Positions 1 through 6,638 of a DNA stretch of 18,507 nucleotides are shown here, in pieces. Source of the stretch: Frankiales bacterium. GTDB lineage: Bacteria; Actinomycetota; Actinomycetes; Mycobacteriales; Jatrophihabitantaceae. The notes under the pieces were generated by a model. The model did no database searches and was not told the origin of the DNA. It was given only the letters and a program-made list of their open reading frames with translations. The position numbers and the translations under genes were made by a program. Numbering within the stretch: position 1 is the first letter of the stretch; every line of letters starts with the position of its first letter. Location: NCBI GenBank assembly GCA_025963265.1, contig JAOPUY010000556.1, forward strand, positions 1 to 18,507, written 5' to 3'.

Positions 1-645
1 TCCGCGATGGCCCGGCGGAGTCTGCGTGATCATTGGGCCGGCGAGGGCGACACCCCGGCATTGGGCAGCGAGCACACGCCGGTCGACGTCGAGACCCGCC
101 CAGACCTACTCGTCGTCGCGTCGGGCAACCTGGCGATGCTCTACCTACCTCGCCATCCCGGCCGGCTCACCCTTGAACAGCTGACCGAACTCCATCCCGA
201 TCTGGTGGCCGGGCTGACGCAGCACCCCGGCATCGGCTTTGTGGTGGCCGAGACCGACACTCGAGGACCGGTCGCCATCGGCGTCGCTGGACTCCGAAGG
301 CTGCGGGAGGGAACGGTCATCGGCTGTGATCCGCTCGTGCCCTACGGCGATCAGATCGCGGCGGACCTGCTGGAGCACTCCGACCGTGACCACGTTGGAG
401 ACCTTGTCGTGTGCAGCCTGCTCGAGGACGGCACCCAGGAGGTCGCCGCGTTCGAGGAACTCGTCGGATGCCACGGCGGCGCCGGCGGCGCCCAGACCCA
501 GGCGGTGCTCCTGCATCCGGCTTCCTGGTCGCCGCCGGATCGGCCGCTGACCTCCTCGGACCAACTGCACCGGCAGCTGACCGGTTGGCTCGAGACCTAC
601 GGTCGCCGCCGTCGCGCCCCGGCGCTGTTCATCCCCGACGGATGA
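1..645 (+). CDS. Alkaline-phosphatase-superfamily membrane protein, C-terminal part (5' truncated by window)
   Basis: The reading frame is open from base 1 and ends at TGA 643-645. The ATG at 7 is therefore probably internal, and only about 214 C-terminal residues are visible. The sequence resembles, from memory of the family, the C-terminal part of large actinobacterial membrane proteins annotated as phage-holin-like or alkaline phosphatase/phosphodiesterase-type. Recognisable blocks are DLLVVASGNLAMLYLPRHPG (a late beta-strand region), HPGIGFVV, and AAFEELVGCHGGAGGAQTQ followed by a VLLHPASW strand. The G-x-H-G-G element resembles the C-terminal metal-binding His of nucleotide pyrophosphatase/phosphodiesterases; that equivalence is inference. 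No membrane segment lies in the visible part, so any would be upstream. A hairpin-like inverted repeat follows the stop. Substrate is unknown; the family call is moderate. Confidence 0.6.
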   Translation, partial: SAMARRSLRDHWAGEGDTPALGSEHTPVDVETRPDLLVVASGNLAMLYLPRHPGRLTLEQLTELHPDLVAGLTQHPGIGFVVAETDTRGPVAIGVAGLRRLREGTVIGCDPLVPYGDQIAADLLEHSDRDHVGDLVVCSLLEDGTQEVAAFEELVGCHGGAGGAQTQAVLLHPASWSPPDRPLTSSDQLHRQLTGWLETYGRRRRAPALFIPDG

Positions 646-658
646 TTCCTGGCCAGTT

Positions 659-679
659 GGCACGCGCGAAGATCGTGCC
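659..679. terminator. Inverted repeat after the phosphatase-like gene, possible terminator
   Basis: GGCACG (659-664) and CGTGCC (674-679) are perfect 6-bp arms around a 9-nt loop, 14 nt after the stop of the upstream gene. There is no T-run, as is common for actinobacterial terminators. It could instead be an operator for the MFS gene that starts about 95 nt downstream. The rest of the 128-nt gap (646-773) shows no gene and no clear -35/-10 pair. Confidence 0.3.
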
Positions 680-773
680 GGCGCTGGGCGTGGTCCTCAA
701 GCCTAGGTCGGTATCGCCACGTCGCCCGGCAGGCGATGGCTCGCGGCAGACGGTGCGGACAGGACGGTGCGAA

Positions 774-2195
774 TTGGCTGTAGGCAGCTCGACCGGTCGG
801 CCGTCCGCGGCATTGCGGAAAGTTCTAGTGCCGCTAGCGCTCGCCCAGTTCATCTGCAGCTTCGCCGGTTCGAACATGAACGTCATGATCAACGACATCA
901 GCAAGGACCTCGATACCAGTGTGCAGGGCGTCCAGGTCGCCATCACGATCTTCCTGTTGGTCATGGCCGCGTTGATGATTCCGGGCGGCAAGCTGACCGA
1001 TCGCTATGGCCGGACGCGTCTGTTCAGGCTCGGCCTGGCCGTGTATGGCGTCGGCGCGCTGTTGAGCGCGGCCGCGCCCGGCTTAGGCGTGCTGATCTTG
1101 GGAAACTCGATCCTCGAGGGCGTCGGCACCGCGATGCTCATCCCACCGGTCTACATCCTCGCGACCCTGTTCTTCACCGATTTGACCTCCCGGGCGCGTG
1201 CGTTCGGAGCGATCAGCGCGATGGGCGGTATCGGCGCGGCGGCCGGTCCGCTTATCGGCGGCCTGATCACCTCAGCGATCAGCTGGCGAGCAGCTTTCAT
1301 CTTTCAGGTGCTGATCATCGCCGCGATCGTCTTCTTGAGCCGCACCATGAAAGATCCGCTGCCGGCCGACCCGACAAGCTCATTCGACGCCATGGGCGCC
1401 GCCCTGTCCGCGGTCGGTCTGATCTTGCTCGTCACCGGCATTTTGGCGGCCGACAACAACGGATGGTTGGCGGTGGCCCTCGTCGCCGCCGGGGTCCTCG
1501 TGCTCGTCTGGTTCTTCACGATGGAGCGCCAGCGAGAACGCGACGGAAAGGAGGCATTGCTTCCGACGGTGCTGTTCCGCAACCGCACGTCCAACCTCGG
1601 CCTCATTACCCAGAACATTCAGTGGCTGCTGCTCCTCGGGGTGTCATTCACCGTGTCGGCGTACTTGCAGGTCGTGCGCGGCTATGACGCGATCCAGACC
1701 GGCGTGATCTTCACGACGGCCACCGCGGGTCTGCTCCTATCCTCATTCGGCGCCGAACGGTTCGCCAGGCGGCGTTCGCAACGCACCCTCATCCTCGCCG
1801 GATTCATCGTCACGATCGTCGGTGTGTTGGTGCTGCTCGTGATGGCGCACGGCTCCCCTAGCGCGTGGGCGTTCGCACCAGGACTGTTTCTGATCGGATT
1901 CGGGGTGGGCACGATGCTGACGCCTTCGGTCAACATCGTGCAGTCCAGCTTCGGTGAGGAGTTGCAGGGCGGGATTTCTGGCTTGTCGCGCTGCGTGTCG
2001 AACCTCGGCTCATCAGTCGGCACGGCCGTCGCCGGCACCATCCTGGTCGCCGGTCTCAGCAACGGCGCCTACGGCGCGGCCCTGATCACACTCGCCGCCC
2101 TCGGCCTCATCGGCCTCGTCGCGGCACTTCTCCTTCCGCGCGGCTCGGTCACGATCGCCGCGTCATCGCCCGGGAAAGAACCGGCCCAGACTTAG
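774..2195 (+). CDS. MFS drug/metabolite exporter, DHA2 (EmrB/QacA) type
   Basis: A multi-helix major facilitator of about 473 residues, probably a proton-driven exporter in the inner membrane. Family marks seen: motif A after TM2, GGKLTDRYGRTRLF; motif C in TM5, GAAAGPLIGG; and about 14 hydrophobic segments, as expected for the DHA2 branch (family knowledge). The frame is open upstream to 411 but overlaps the preceding gene there. No ATG lies before TM1 (LRKVLVPLALAQFI). I chose TTG 774 because AGGACGG (761-767) sits 6 nt upstream. GTG 753 and TTG 813 are alternatives, the last leaving almost no cytoplasmic N-terminus. The PPK2-like gene begins 34 nt after its stop on the same strand, so the two may be co-transcribed. 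The substrate cannot be read from the sequence. Confidence 0.85.
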   Translation: MAVGSSTGRPSAALRKVLVPLALAQFICSFAGSNMNVMINDISKDLDTSVQGVQVAITIFLLVMAALMIPGGKLTDRYGRTRLFRLGLAVYGVGALLSAAAPGLGVLILGNSILEGVGTAMLIPPVYILATLFFTDLTSRARAFGAISAMGGIGAAAGPLIGGLITSAISWRAAFIFQVLIIAAIVFLSRTMKDPLPADPTSSFDAMGAALSAVGLILLVTGILAADNNGWLAVALVAAGVLVLVWFFTMERQRERDGKEALLPTVLFRNRTSNLGLITQNIQWLLLLGVSFTVSAYLQVVRGYDAIQTGVIFTTATAGLLLSSFGAERFARRRSQRTLILAGFIVTIVGVLVLLVMAHGSPSAWAFAPGLFLIGFGVGTMLTPSVNIVQSSFGEELQGGISGLSRCVSNLGSSVGTAVAGTILVAGLSNGAYGAALITLAALGLIGLVAALLLPRGSVTIAASSPGKEPAQT

Positions 2196-2229
2196 TTACA
2201 GGGGTATTCGTCGTGATCAAGGAGGAACT

Positions 2230-3051
2230 GTGAGCGGCCGCGAACAGATCGAGGAGGAGCTTCGAGTCACTCCCGGGCAGCAGGCCGATCTTGCCGGCCG
2301 GAGCAGCACCTGGACGGGCGCGGGGGCGTTCGCCGCCCTGGCCGCATCCGAGGCCAACCGGCAGCAGGCCGCGCGTGAGGTTTTCGCGCGTGGGAGGGCG
2401 GACTTGCTCGTCGCCCAAGCGTTGTTGCGGACGGAAGGAAAGTCGGCGTTGCTGATCGTGTTCGAAGGGCTAGATGGCCCGGGACCGTACTCAGCTATCG
2501 AGCATCTGACGCTTGGCCTAGATCGACACGGCACCCAAGTCCGATCGCTGGGCCGGCCCTCGAGTGATGAGCTCGCCCACACCTTTCTGTGGCGCGCCAT
2601 GCGGGTCGCGCCGCGGCGCGGATCGATAGCGATCTTAGACGGATCGTTCTACGCCGACGTCGTCGCGGCTCGCGTCCGCTCGGATTGGCCCGATCAGCGC
2701 ACCCAACCACCCACCGACCTTGGCTCGGACTTTTGGGCCGATCGATTCGACGACATCAACGCGCTCGAGCGGCATCTTTCCCGCAACGGCACGAAGGTCG
2801 TCAAGTGCTTCCTGAACGTGTCCGGGGCAGAGCAGCGATCGCGCCTCCTCGACCAACTCGACGGCCCAGCCGCGTCGCGGAGCGGAGGGTCGGCCGACAT
2901 TACCGAGCGCGCCGACCTGAATGACTGGGTGCAGGCCTACGAGGACGCAATCACGGCGACCTCAACCGAGTGGGCGCCCTGGTACGTCATCCCCGCCGAC
3001 GACGAGGCGGTGGCGGAAGCGTTCGCGGTCTCGGTCATCGTGGACGCCTAG
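2230..3051 (+). CDS. PPK2-family protein with degenerate active site (probable pseudoenzyme)
   Basis: 273 residues, GTG start with GGAGGA (2221-2226) unusually close upstream. The fold is recognisable as polyphosphate kinase 2, the P-loop family that transfers phosphate between polyphosphate and nucleotides. Seen: the block SDELAHTFLWR (about 112-122), INALERHLSRNGTKVVKCFLNVS (about 176-198), DITERA near 223-228, and TSTEWAPWYVIPAD (about 244-257). The catalytic parts do not match. The Walker A element, normally GxDxxGKxxT, reads GLDGPGPYSA at 80-89, with the Lys replaced by Pro86 and the Thr by Ala89. The lid element, normally FNRSxYE, reads ILDGSFYAD at 135-143, losing Asn, Arg and Glu. The Lys usually found before the PSxEEL block is Gly. 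The structural shell is kept while phosphate-handling residues are lost, so loss of polyphosphate kinase activity is likely and a binding or regulatory role is possible. It follows the MFS gene by 34 nt. Its stop overlaps that of the convergent DUF6325 gene. Confidence 0.8.
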   Translation: MSGREQIEEELRVTPGQQADLAGRSSTWTGAGAFAALAASEANRQQAAREVFARGRADLLVAQALLRTEGKSALLIVFEGLDGPGPYSAIEHLTLGLDRHGTQVRSLGRPSSDELAHTFLWRAMRVAPRRGSIAILDGSFYADVVAARVRSDWPDQRTQPPTDLGSDFWADRFDDINALERHLSRNGTKVVKCFLNVSGAEQRSRLLDQLDGPAASRSGGSADITERADLNDWVQAYEDAITATSTEWAPWYVIPADDEAVAEAFAVSVIVDA

Positions 3052-3545
3052 CCCGCGCTCGCAGCCAGGGCTCCGTACAACATCAGGTCCTCGGGGTGGA
3101 TCCAGGTGTCCGCCAGCGGGACCCCACCCGCGCGCCGGATAGCGTCCCGCAGCGGAATCGCCCAGCGGTGCTCGATAAGCGCCACGGCGGCGGTGGTGCC
3201 GGCCGGTATCGCATCGGCGATCGACCACGCGGCCTCGTCCCCCCTCAACCCGACTCCACTCTCCGCTCCGGCGATCGCGCCTTCCGCTGCGCCATCGACC
3301 CCGTCTGCGCCGAGGCCGATCAGCGCACCGACGAGCGCCCCGAACTGCGAGGACTCATCGGGGGTCAGGTCGGACAGCTCGAGGGCAGTCACCTCATCGG
3401 CGTCGTCCTTGGACACCACCATCAGATCCACGAGGCGAATCATGCCCAAATCCTTCAAACGCCTCAGCTCCGGCAGGACCTCTCCCTCGAACTTCGGATG
3501 CTCGAACCCAACCACCATGACCTGTACCGGACCGAACTCGTCCAT
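3048..3545 (-). CDS. DUF6325 family protein
   Basis: 165 residues, ATG at 3545 preceded by a strong AGGAGG 8 nt upstream. It matches, from memory, the actinobacterial DUF6325 family, which opens with a GPVQVMVVGF strand and continues with FEGEVLPELRRLKDLGMIRLVDLMVV (about 19-44). The protein looks like a small alpha/beta ferredoxin-like fold split by a Gly/Ala-rich stretch at about 69-100 (GALVGALIGLGADG and following). That stretch may be a glycine-zipper-type amphipathic or membrane-touching hairpin. A second half (ALIEHRWAIPLRDAIRRAGG) is helical and is followed by HPEDLMLYG. No catalytic motif is visible. It is the second gene of a pair with the SHOCT gene, 12 nt apart. Biochemical function is unknown. 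Confidence 0.75.
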   Translation of the reverse strand: MDEFGPVQVMVVGFEHPKFEGEVLPELRRLKDLGMIRLVDLMVVSKDDADEVTALELSDLTPDESSQFGALVGALIGLGADGVDGAAEGAIAGAESGVGLRGDEAAWSIADAIPAGTTAAVALIEHRWAIPLRDAIRRAGGVPLADTWIHPEDLMLYGALAASAG

Positions 3546-3557
3546 CTTGTCGCCTCC

Positions 3558-3818
3558 TCAGCTCGCCAAAACCTTCGCTTTTTGGGCAGCGAATTCCTCG
3601 TCGGTTAAAACGCCCTGCTCGTGCAGCTGCCCAAGCTGCTTCAGCGTCTCCATCGAGTCCTGCGATGGACCCGCGGACGCCGGGGCAGTCTCAGCGGCCG
3701 GCCCGGCCTGGGCCTCATCCGTGCGTTGCTCGCCCCTCTTGCCCGCGTGATAGGCGAGTGCCGCTCCACCCGCCATCGCCGCGCCGCGCAGAAGTGGACG
3801 ACGACGTCTACCTAGCAT
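3558..3818 (-). CDS. Small SHOCT-domain protein
   Basis: 86 residues from ATG 3818, chosen because CGGAGGA stands 5-6 nt upstream. A longer frame to 3887 has no such site. The N-terminus is basic (MLGRRRRPLLRG) followed by a short hydrophobic Ala/Gly segment (AAMAGGAALAYHAG), possibly a membrane-associating helix. A flexible Ala/Pro/Glu linker at about 33-53 follows. The last 30 residues form a SHOCT module, LKQLGQLHEQGVLTDEEFAAQKAKVL, a short helical oligomerisation motif usually at the C-terminus of bacterial proteins. It lies 12 nt upstream of the DUF6325 gene on the same strand, an arrangement I recall as common in actinobacteria. The pair is probably transcribed from the 107-nt gap shared with the VIT-type transporter. 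Role unknown. Confidence 0.8.
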   Translation of the reverse strand: MLGRRRRPLLRGAAMAGGAALAYHAGKRGEQRTDEAQAGPAAETAPASAGPSQDSMETLKQLGQLHEQGVLTDEEFAAQKAKVLAS

Positions 3819-3886
3819 GTCGATTCCTCCGTAACTCGCAGGGCCCTCTACGCAATGAACGATCGCACTCCGCCTCGTGGACCGCA

Positions 3887-3903
3887 TCGTCCTAATCGGA
3901 CGA
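3887..3903. promoter_or_regulatory. Inverted repeat upstream of the VIT-type transporter
   Basis: TCGTCC (3887-3892) and GGACGA (3898-3903) are perfect 6-bp arms with a 5-nt centre, ending 22 nt before the GTG start of the metal transporter. It lies in the divergent gap 3819-3925. It could be an operator or a leader hairpin. I see no convincing -35/-10 pair in the gap. Confidence 0.3.
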
Positions 3904-3925
3904 ACTCTTCGGAGCAGACCACAAT

Positions 3926-4627
3926 GTGACCGTGACGTGGTTGCGGGTCGAGGCGGACTGGCTACAGGCGTGGCGCGAGAGCGCCCGCGGCTCGATCCTG
4001 GAAGTCAACGACGGCATCGTGTCCGCGGCCGGGGTGGCCGAGGGTTTCGCGAGCGCCGGCGCGCCGAGCACGACCCTGCTGTTCGCCGGCGCCGCGGTCG
4101 TGCTGGCTGGCGGCTTGGCGGCAGCCGGCGCCCGCTACACCGAACAGCGCACGGAGTGGGAAATGAACCGCTCGCGCATCGAGCAGGAGCGCGCCAGCAT
4201 CGAAGCCGATCCTGAGGGCGAGTTCGAGGAACTGGTCGGGCTCTATCAAGCGAAGGGGTTGGACCCGGACCTGGCCCGCCAGGTCGCTGACGCGCTGACT
4301 GAGCGCGATCCGGTCGCGGCGCACGCCGACGCCGAACTGCGCTTGGACGGATTGGGAGTGACGAGCGGCGCGATACCCGCGGCGCTGATCGCGGGCTTGT
4401 CCTACGGCGTCGGGGCGGCCGTTCCACTGGTGACGATGCGTTGGCTGCCGCTGGGCCAGCGGGTGCCGCTGACCTTCCTGATCGTGCTCGTCGCGCTCGC
4501 GCTGACCGGCTGGTTCGCCGCCTGGTTGACCGAGCTGCCGGTCTTCAGGCTGGTGCGCCGCAACGTCGTCCTGGGCACGGCCACGATGACGGCCAGTCTG
4601 CTCATCGGTCAAGCCGTGGACTTGTGA
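3926..4627 (+). CDS. VIT1/CCC1-type metal (Fe2+/Mn2+) transporter
   Basis: 233 residues, GTG start with GGAG about 11 nt upstream. VIT/CCC1 proteins move iron or manganese across membranes by proton antiport (family knowledge). Seen: TM1 with the family mark VNDGIVSAAGVAEGF (about 27-41, consensus NDGxVS); TM2 (LLFAGAAVVLAGGLAAAGA); and a long cytoplasmic segment rich in Glu (YTEQRTEWEMNRSRIEQERA, then EGEFEELVGLYQAKGL at about 97-112) that corresponds to the metal-binding domain. Three further hydrophobic segments follow at about 150-171, 178-201 and 213-230, giving the usual five. The consensus block SMxxGEYxSxxSQ after TM2 reads AAAGARYTEQR, so the usual Gly-Glu pair is Ala-Arg; how much this matters is unclear. 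Its last 26 nt overlap the convergent TetR gene. Confidence 0.85.
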   Translation: MTVTWLRVEADWLQAWRESARGSILEVNDGIVSAAGVAEGFASAGAPSTTLLFAGAAVVLAGGLAAAGARYTEQRTEWEMNRSRIEQERASIEADPEGEFEELVGLYQAKGLDPDLARQVADALTERDPVAAHADAELRLDGLGVTSGAIPAALIAGLSYGVGAAVPLVTMRWLPLGQRVPLTFLIVLVALALTGWFAAWLTELPVFRLVRRNVVLGTATMTASLLIGQAVDL

Positions 4628-5252
4628 TTCTGTCAAGGGGATTGGTCGGCGCGGCCGTCGGGCGGCGGCCGCCAGCGGCAGCCTTGATCATGGCGCGCAG
4701 GTAGCGAAGCAACTGGGGCAGAGCGTCCGAGGTCGGGCCGAGCCGGGCGGCGCGGTGGTACTCGATGATCGCGGCGCCGATAGACGCCGCGACGATGGGC
4801 GCTAGCGGGTCGTCGCTCGCCAGGCCGACGTCGCGAAACAGGGCGTCGCTGCCGATCCGCATCGCTTCGGCTATCGCCGCGCTGCTCAGCACGCGAAGCT
4901 GCGGGTTCGCCGCGAACATGGCGTCGCTGGCCAGGGCGAGCTCCGGATCGGTGATCTCGGCTTCCTGTCCAAGCCACTCGCCGATGACGTCGAGGAACTC
5001 AGCGCGCGGATTACGGTGGAAGGTGGCGCTCACTCGGGCCGCTACGTCATTGGCGTCGGCCAGAGCGAGCTCGACCTTGGACGGGTAGTACAGCGAGACC
5101 GTGCGCGGGGCGACCTCGGCCGCCTCGGCGATGTCGGCCAACGTGGTGCCGTCGTAGCCGCGCTCGGTGAACAGGCGCAGGGCGGCGAGCTGAATCGCCC
5201 GCCGCCGGCGCCGCTTGGAGCGCTCGCGTAGGCCAGTCGGCGCAGAGTCCAT
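4602..5252 (-). CDS. TetR-family regulator, likely repressor of the divergent P450
   Basis: 216 residues. The basic N-terminus RERSKRRRRRAIQLAALRLF leads into the TetR helix-turn-helix at about 28-60 (GYDGTTLADIAEAAEVAPRT, then VSLYYPSKVELALA). The C-terminal ligand/dimer domain (about 65-200) is not diagnostic for a ligand. The ATG at 5252 has no Shine-Dalgarno sequence. A TAAGAT -10 element on the minus strand (5264-5259) would place the transcript start at about the A of the ATG, so a leaderless mRNA is likely. It is divergent from the P450, with a palindromic site between them, the usual arrangement for a local autorepressor. Its 3' end overlaps the metal transporter gene by 26 nt. Confidence 0.9.
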   Translation of the reverse strand: MDSAPTGLRERSKRRRRRAIQLAALRLFTERGYDGTTLADIAEAAEVAPRTVSLYYPSKVELALADANDVAARVSATFHRNPRAEFLDVIGEWLGQEAEITDPELALASDAMFAANPQLRVLSSAAIAEAMRIGSDALFRDVGLASDDPLAPIVAASIGAAIIEYHRAARLGPTSDALPQLLRYLRAMIKAAAGGRRPTAAPTNPLDRITSPRLDR

Positions 5253-5258
5253 CCGCGA

Positions 5259-5308
5259 ATCTTAGCGGTCGCGGCAATCTTGCAATCCATTGCAGAAATA
5301 CTTAGGGT
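5259..5308. promoter_or_regulatory. TetR operator with divergent promoters (TetR / P450)
   Basis: TGCAAT-CC-ATTGCA at 5281-5294 is a perfect 6+2+6 inverted repeat, a fitting TetR-dimer site. A plausible P450 promoter overlaps it: TTGCAA (5280-5285), 17-nt spacer, TAGGGT (5303-5308). TTGCAA is its own reverse complement, so it could also act as the -35 for the minus-strand TAAGAT (5264-5259), although the 15-nt spacer is short. A bound repressor would block both directions. Confidence 0.55.
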
Positions 5309-5350
5309 CAGGTTTATCAATCGCGACTGGCTGGTTGGGAGGGAGGTCCA

Positions 5351-6538
5351 ATGGCTACCGACGCCCAGACCGGCCCGACCGGCCCGCGCGACGACCGCAA
5401 ATCGGCCGCGCTCGCTGCGGAAAAGGTCCGCCCTCGCCCCGGCGCCCGTGTGATCACCGGCTTCGCGCCGACCCGCGAGGCGTTGCGCAGCTCGCCAAAC
5501 CTGCGGCAGGCCGGACTCGACAACGACACCGCGAACGGTGACCCGCAATTCGCCTCCGTGTTTTTCCTCGACGGCGAACAGCACAAGCGACGGCGCACCG
5601 CCATCGCCCGCTTTTTCACCCCCAAGGCAATCAGCAGCCGACACCGACTCGTCATGGAGGCCACCACGGATCGGCTGCTCGACGAGCTGCGGTCCACTGG
5701 TCGCGGACGGCTGGACCAGCTGAGCTTTGAGCTGGCGGTCGCGGTGGCGGCCGAAATCGTCGGACTGGGCGACAATCCCACCAGCGCGTTGTCCCGGCGG
5801 GTGTCCGCGATCATGATCGGCACCAAGCTGCCCGGCTTGCCGCGACTCGTGCGACCCTTCGCGACCGCCTTGGCCGCGGCCCAGGTCGGGCGATTCTTCC
5901 TCCGCGACGTCCGACCCGCGATCGCCCGCCGACGGGCCGAACCGCAGGAGGACGTCATCTCCCACCTCATCGAGGAGGGCTACCCGGACAAGGCCATCCT
6001 CATGGAGTGCATGACCTACGCAGGCGCCGGCATGGTGACCACGCGGGAGTTCATCGTGATGGCGGCCTGGCACCTATTCGACAACGAGCCGCTGCGCCAA
6101 CGGTTTGTGACCGGCGCCGAGCCAGACCAGTTCGCCATTCTGGAGGAACTCCTACGCCTCGAACCGGTCGCATCGCTGCTCTACCGCCAGGCCGAGGAGG
6201 CGATCGCGTTGTCATCGGGGCCGGTGATTGAGGGCGAACTACTCGCCCTCGACGTGCGCACGGCCAACCTCGATGAGTCCTCGGTCGGGGAGTGCCCGTT
6301 GGCGATCGACCCCGATCGCGCGGAGAAGGCGGGCGTGGTCGGCGCGTTCCTCAGCTTCGGCGACGGCAGCCACCGCTGCCCGGGCGCGCAGGTCGCGCTC
6401 ACCGAGACCCGAGTCTTCCTCGACCGACTGCTGCGCGTGCCGGGGATCCGCCTCGCGCAGGCGCCGACGATGAAGTGGAACCCGGCGCTGGAGAGCTATG
6501 AACTGCGGCAAGCCGTCGTCACCTGCGATCGACGGTAA
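5351..6538 (+). CDS. Cytochrome P450
   Basis: 395 residues, the usual size for a soluble bacterial P450; ATG follows GGGAGGGAGG (5336-5345). It is a heme monooxygenase needing ferredoxin and reductase partners, which are not in this window. Seen: C-helix HxxxR (H78, R82); I-helix AGAGMVTT (224-231); K-helix ExxR (E266-R269); and the heme loop FGDGSHRCPG (336-345) with Cys343 as thiolate ligand. In the I-helix the usual acid before the conserved Thr (AGx[D/E]T) is Val229, so the standard acid-alcohol pair for oxygen activation is incomplete. This may be a subfamily feature. The expected PERF-type Arg region is weak (LLALDVRTANLDES). Divergent TetR control suggests induction by a small molecule, possibly the substrate. 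The substrate is not predictable. Confidence 0.93.
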   Translation: MATDAQTGPTGPRDDRKSAALAAEKVRPRPGARVITGFAPTREALRSSPNLRQAGLDNDTANGDPQFASVFFLDGEQHKRRRTAIARFFTPKAISSRHRLVMEATTDRLLDELRSTGRGRLDQLSFELAVAVAAEIVGLGDNPTSALSRRVSAIMIGTKLPGLPRLVRPFATALAAAQVGRFFLRDVRPAIARRRAEPQEDVISHLIEEGYPDKAILMECMTYAGAGMVTTREFIVMAAWHLFDNEPLRQRFVTGAEPDQFAILEELLRLEPVASLLYRQAEEAIALSSGPVIEGELLALDVRTANLDESSVGECPLAIDPDRAEKAGVVGAFLSFGDGSHRCPGAQVALTETRVFLDRLLRVPGIRLAQAPTMKWNPALESYELRQAVVTCDRR

Positions 6539-6588
6539 TGGCCGTCAACCGTGGCTGGAGCCAGGCCCCGCAGTCGCCCACGACGGGG

Positions 6589-6638
6589 GCGCCAAAGGCG
6601 CAGGTGTCACAAGGCGCTGGTCTCACAAGGCGCTGGTC
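6589..6638. repeat. Tandem 16-bp repeat between convergent P450 and mycothiol-dependent enzyme genes
   Basis: TCACAAGGCGCTGGTC occurs twice head to tail with no mismatch, at 6607-6622 and 6623-6638. The preceding 16 bases (6591-6606) match it at 11 of 16 positions in register and look like a decayed third copy. The array abuts the minus-strand stop codon at 6639-6641. A small perfect hairpin GCGCC-AAA-GGCGC (6589-6601) overlaps the first unit. The site is where the two convergent transcripts should end, so a role in termination is possible but unproven. Confidence 0.75.

Noticed and set aside
411..773. Upstream extension of the MFS exporter frame to an ATG at 411
   Set aside because: It would overlap the preceding gene by over 230 nt and adds an Arg/Pro-rich stretch with no homologous look before TM1.
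5302..5309. TTAGGGTC as a telomere-like or special motif
   Set aside because: Only two scattered copies; best read as -10 elements or chance.
6591..6638. The 16-bp tandem array as a CRISPR
   Set aside because: Units are adjacent without spacers and only two are exact.
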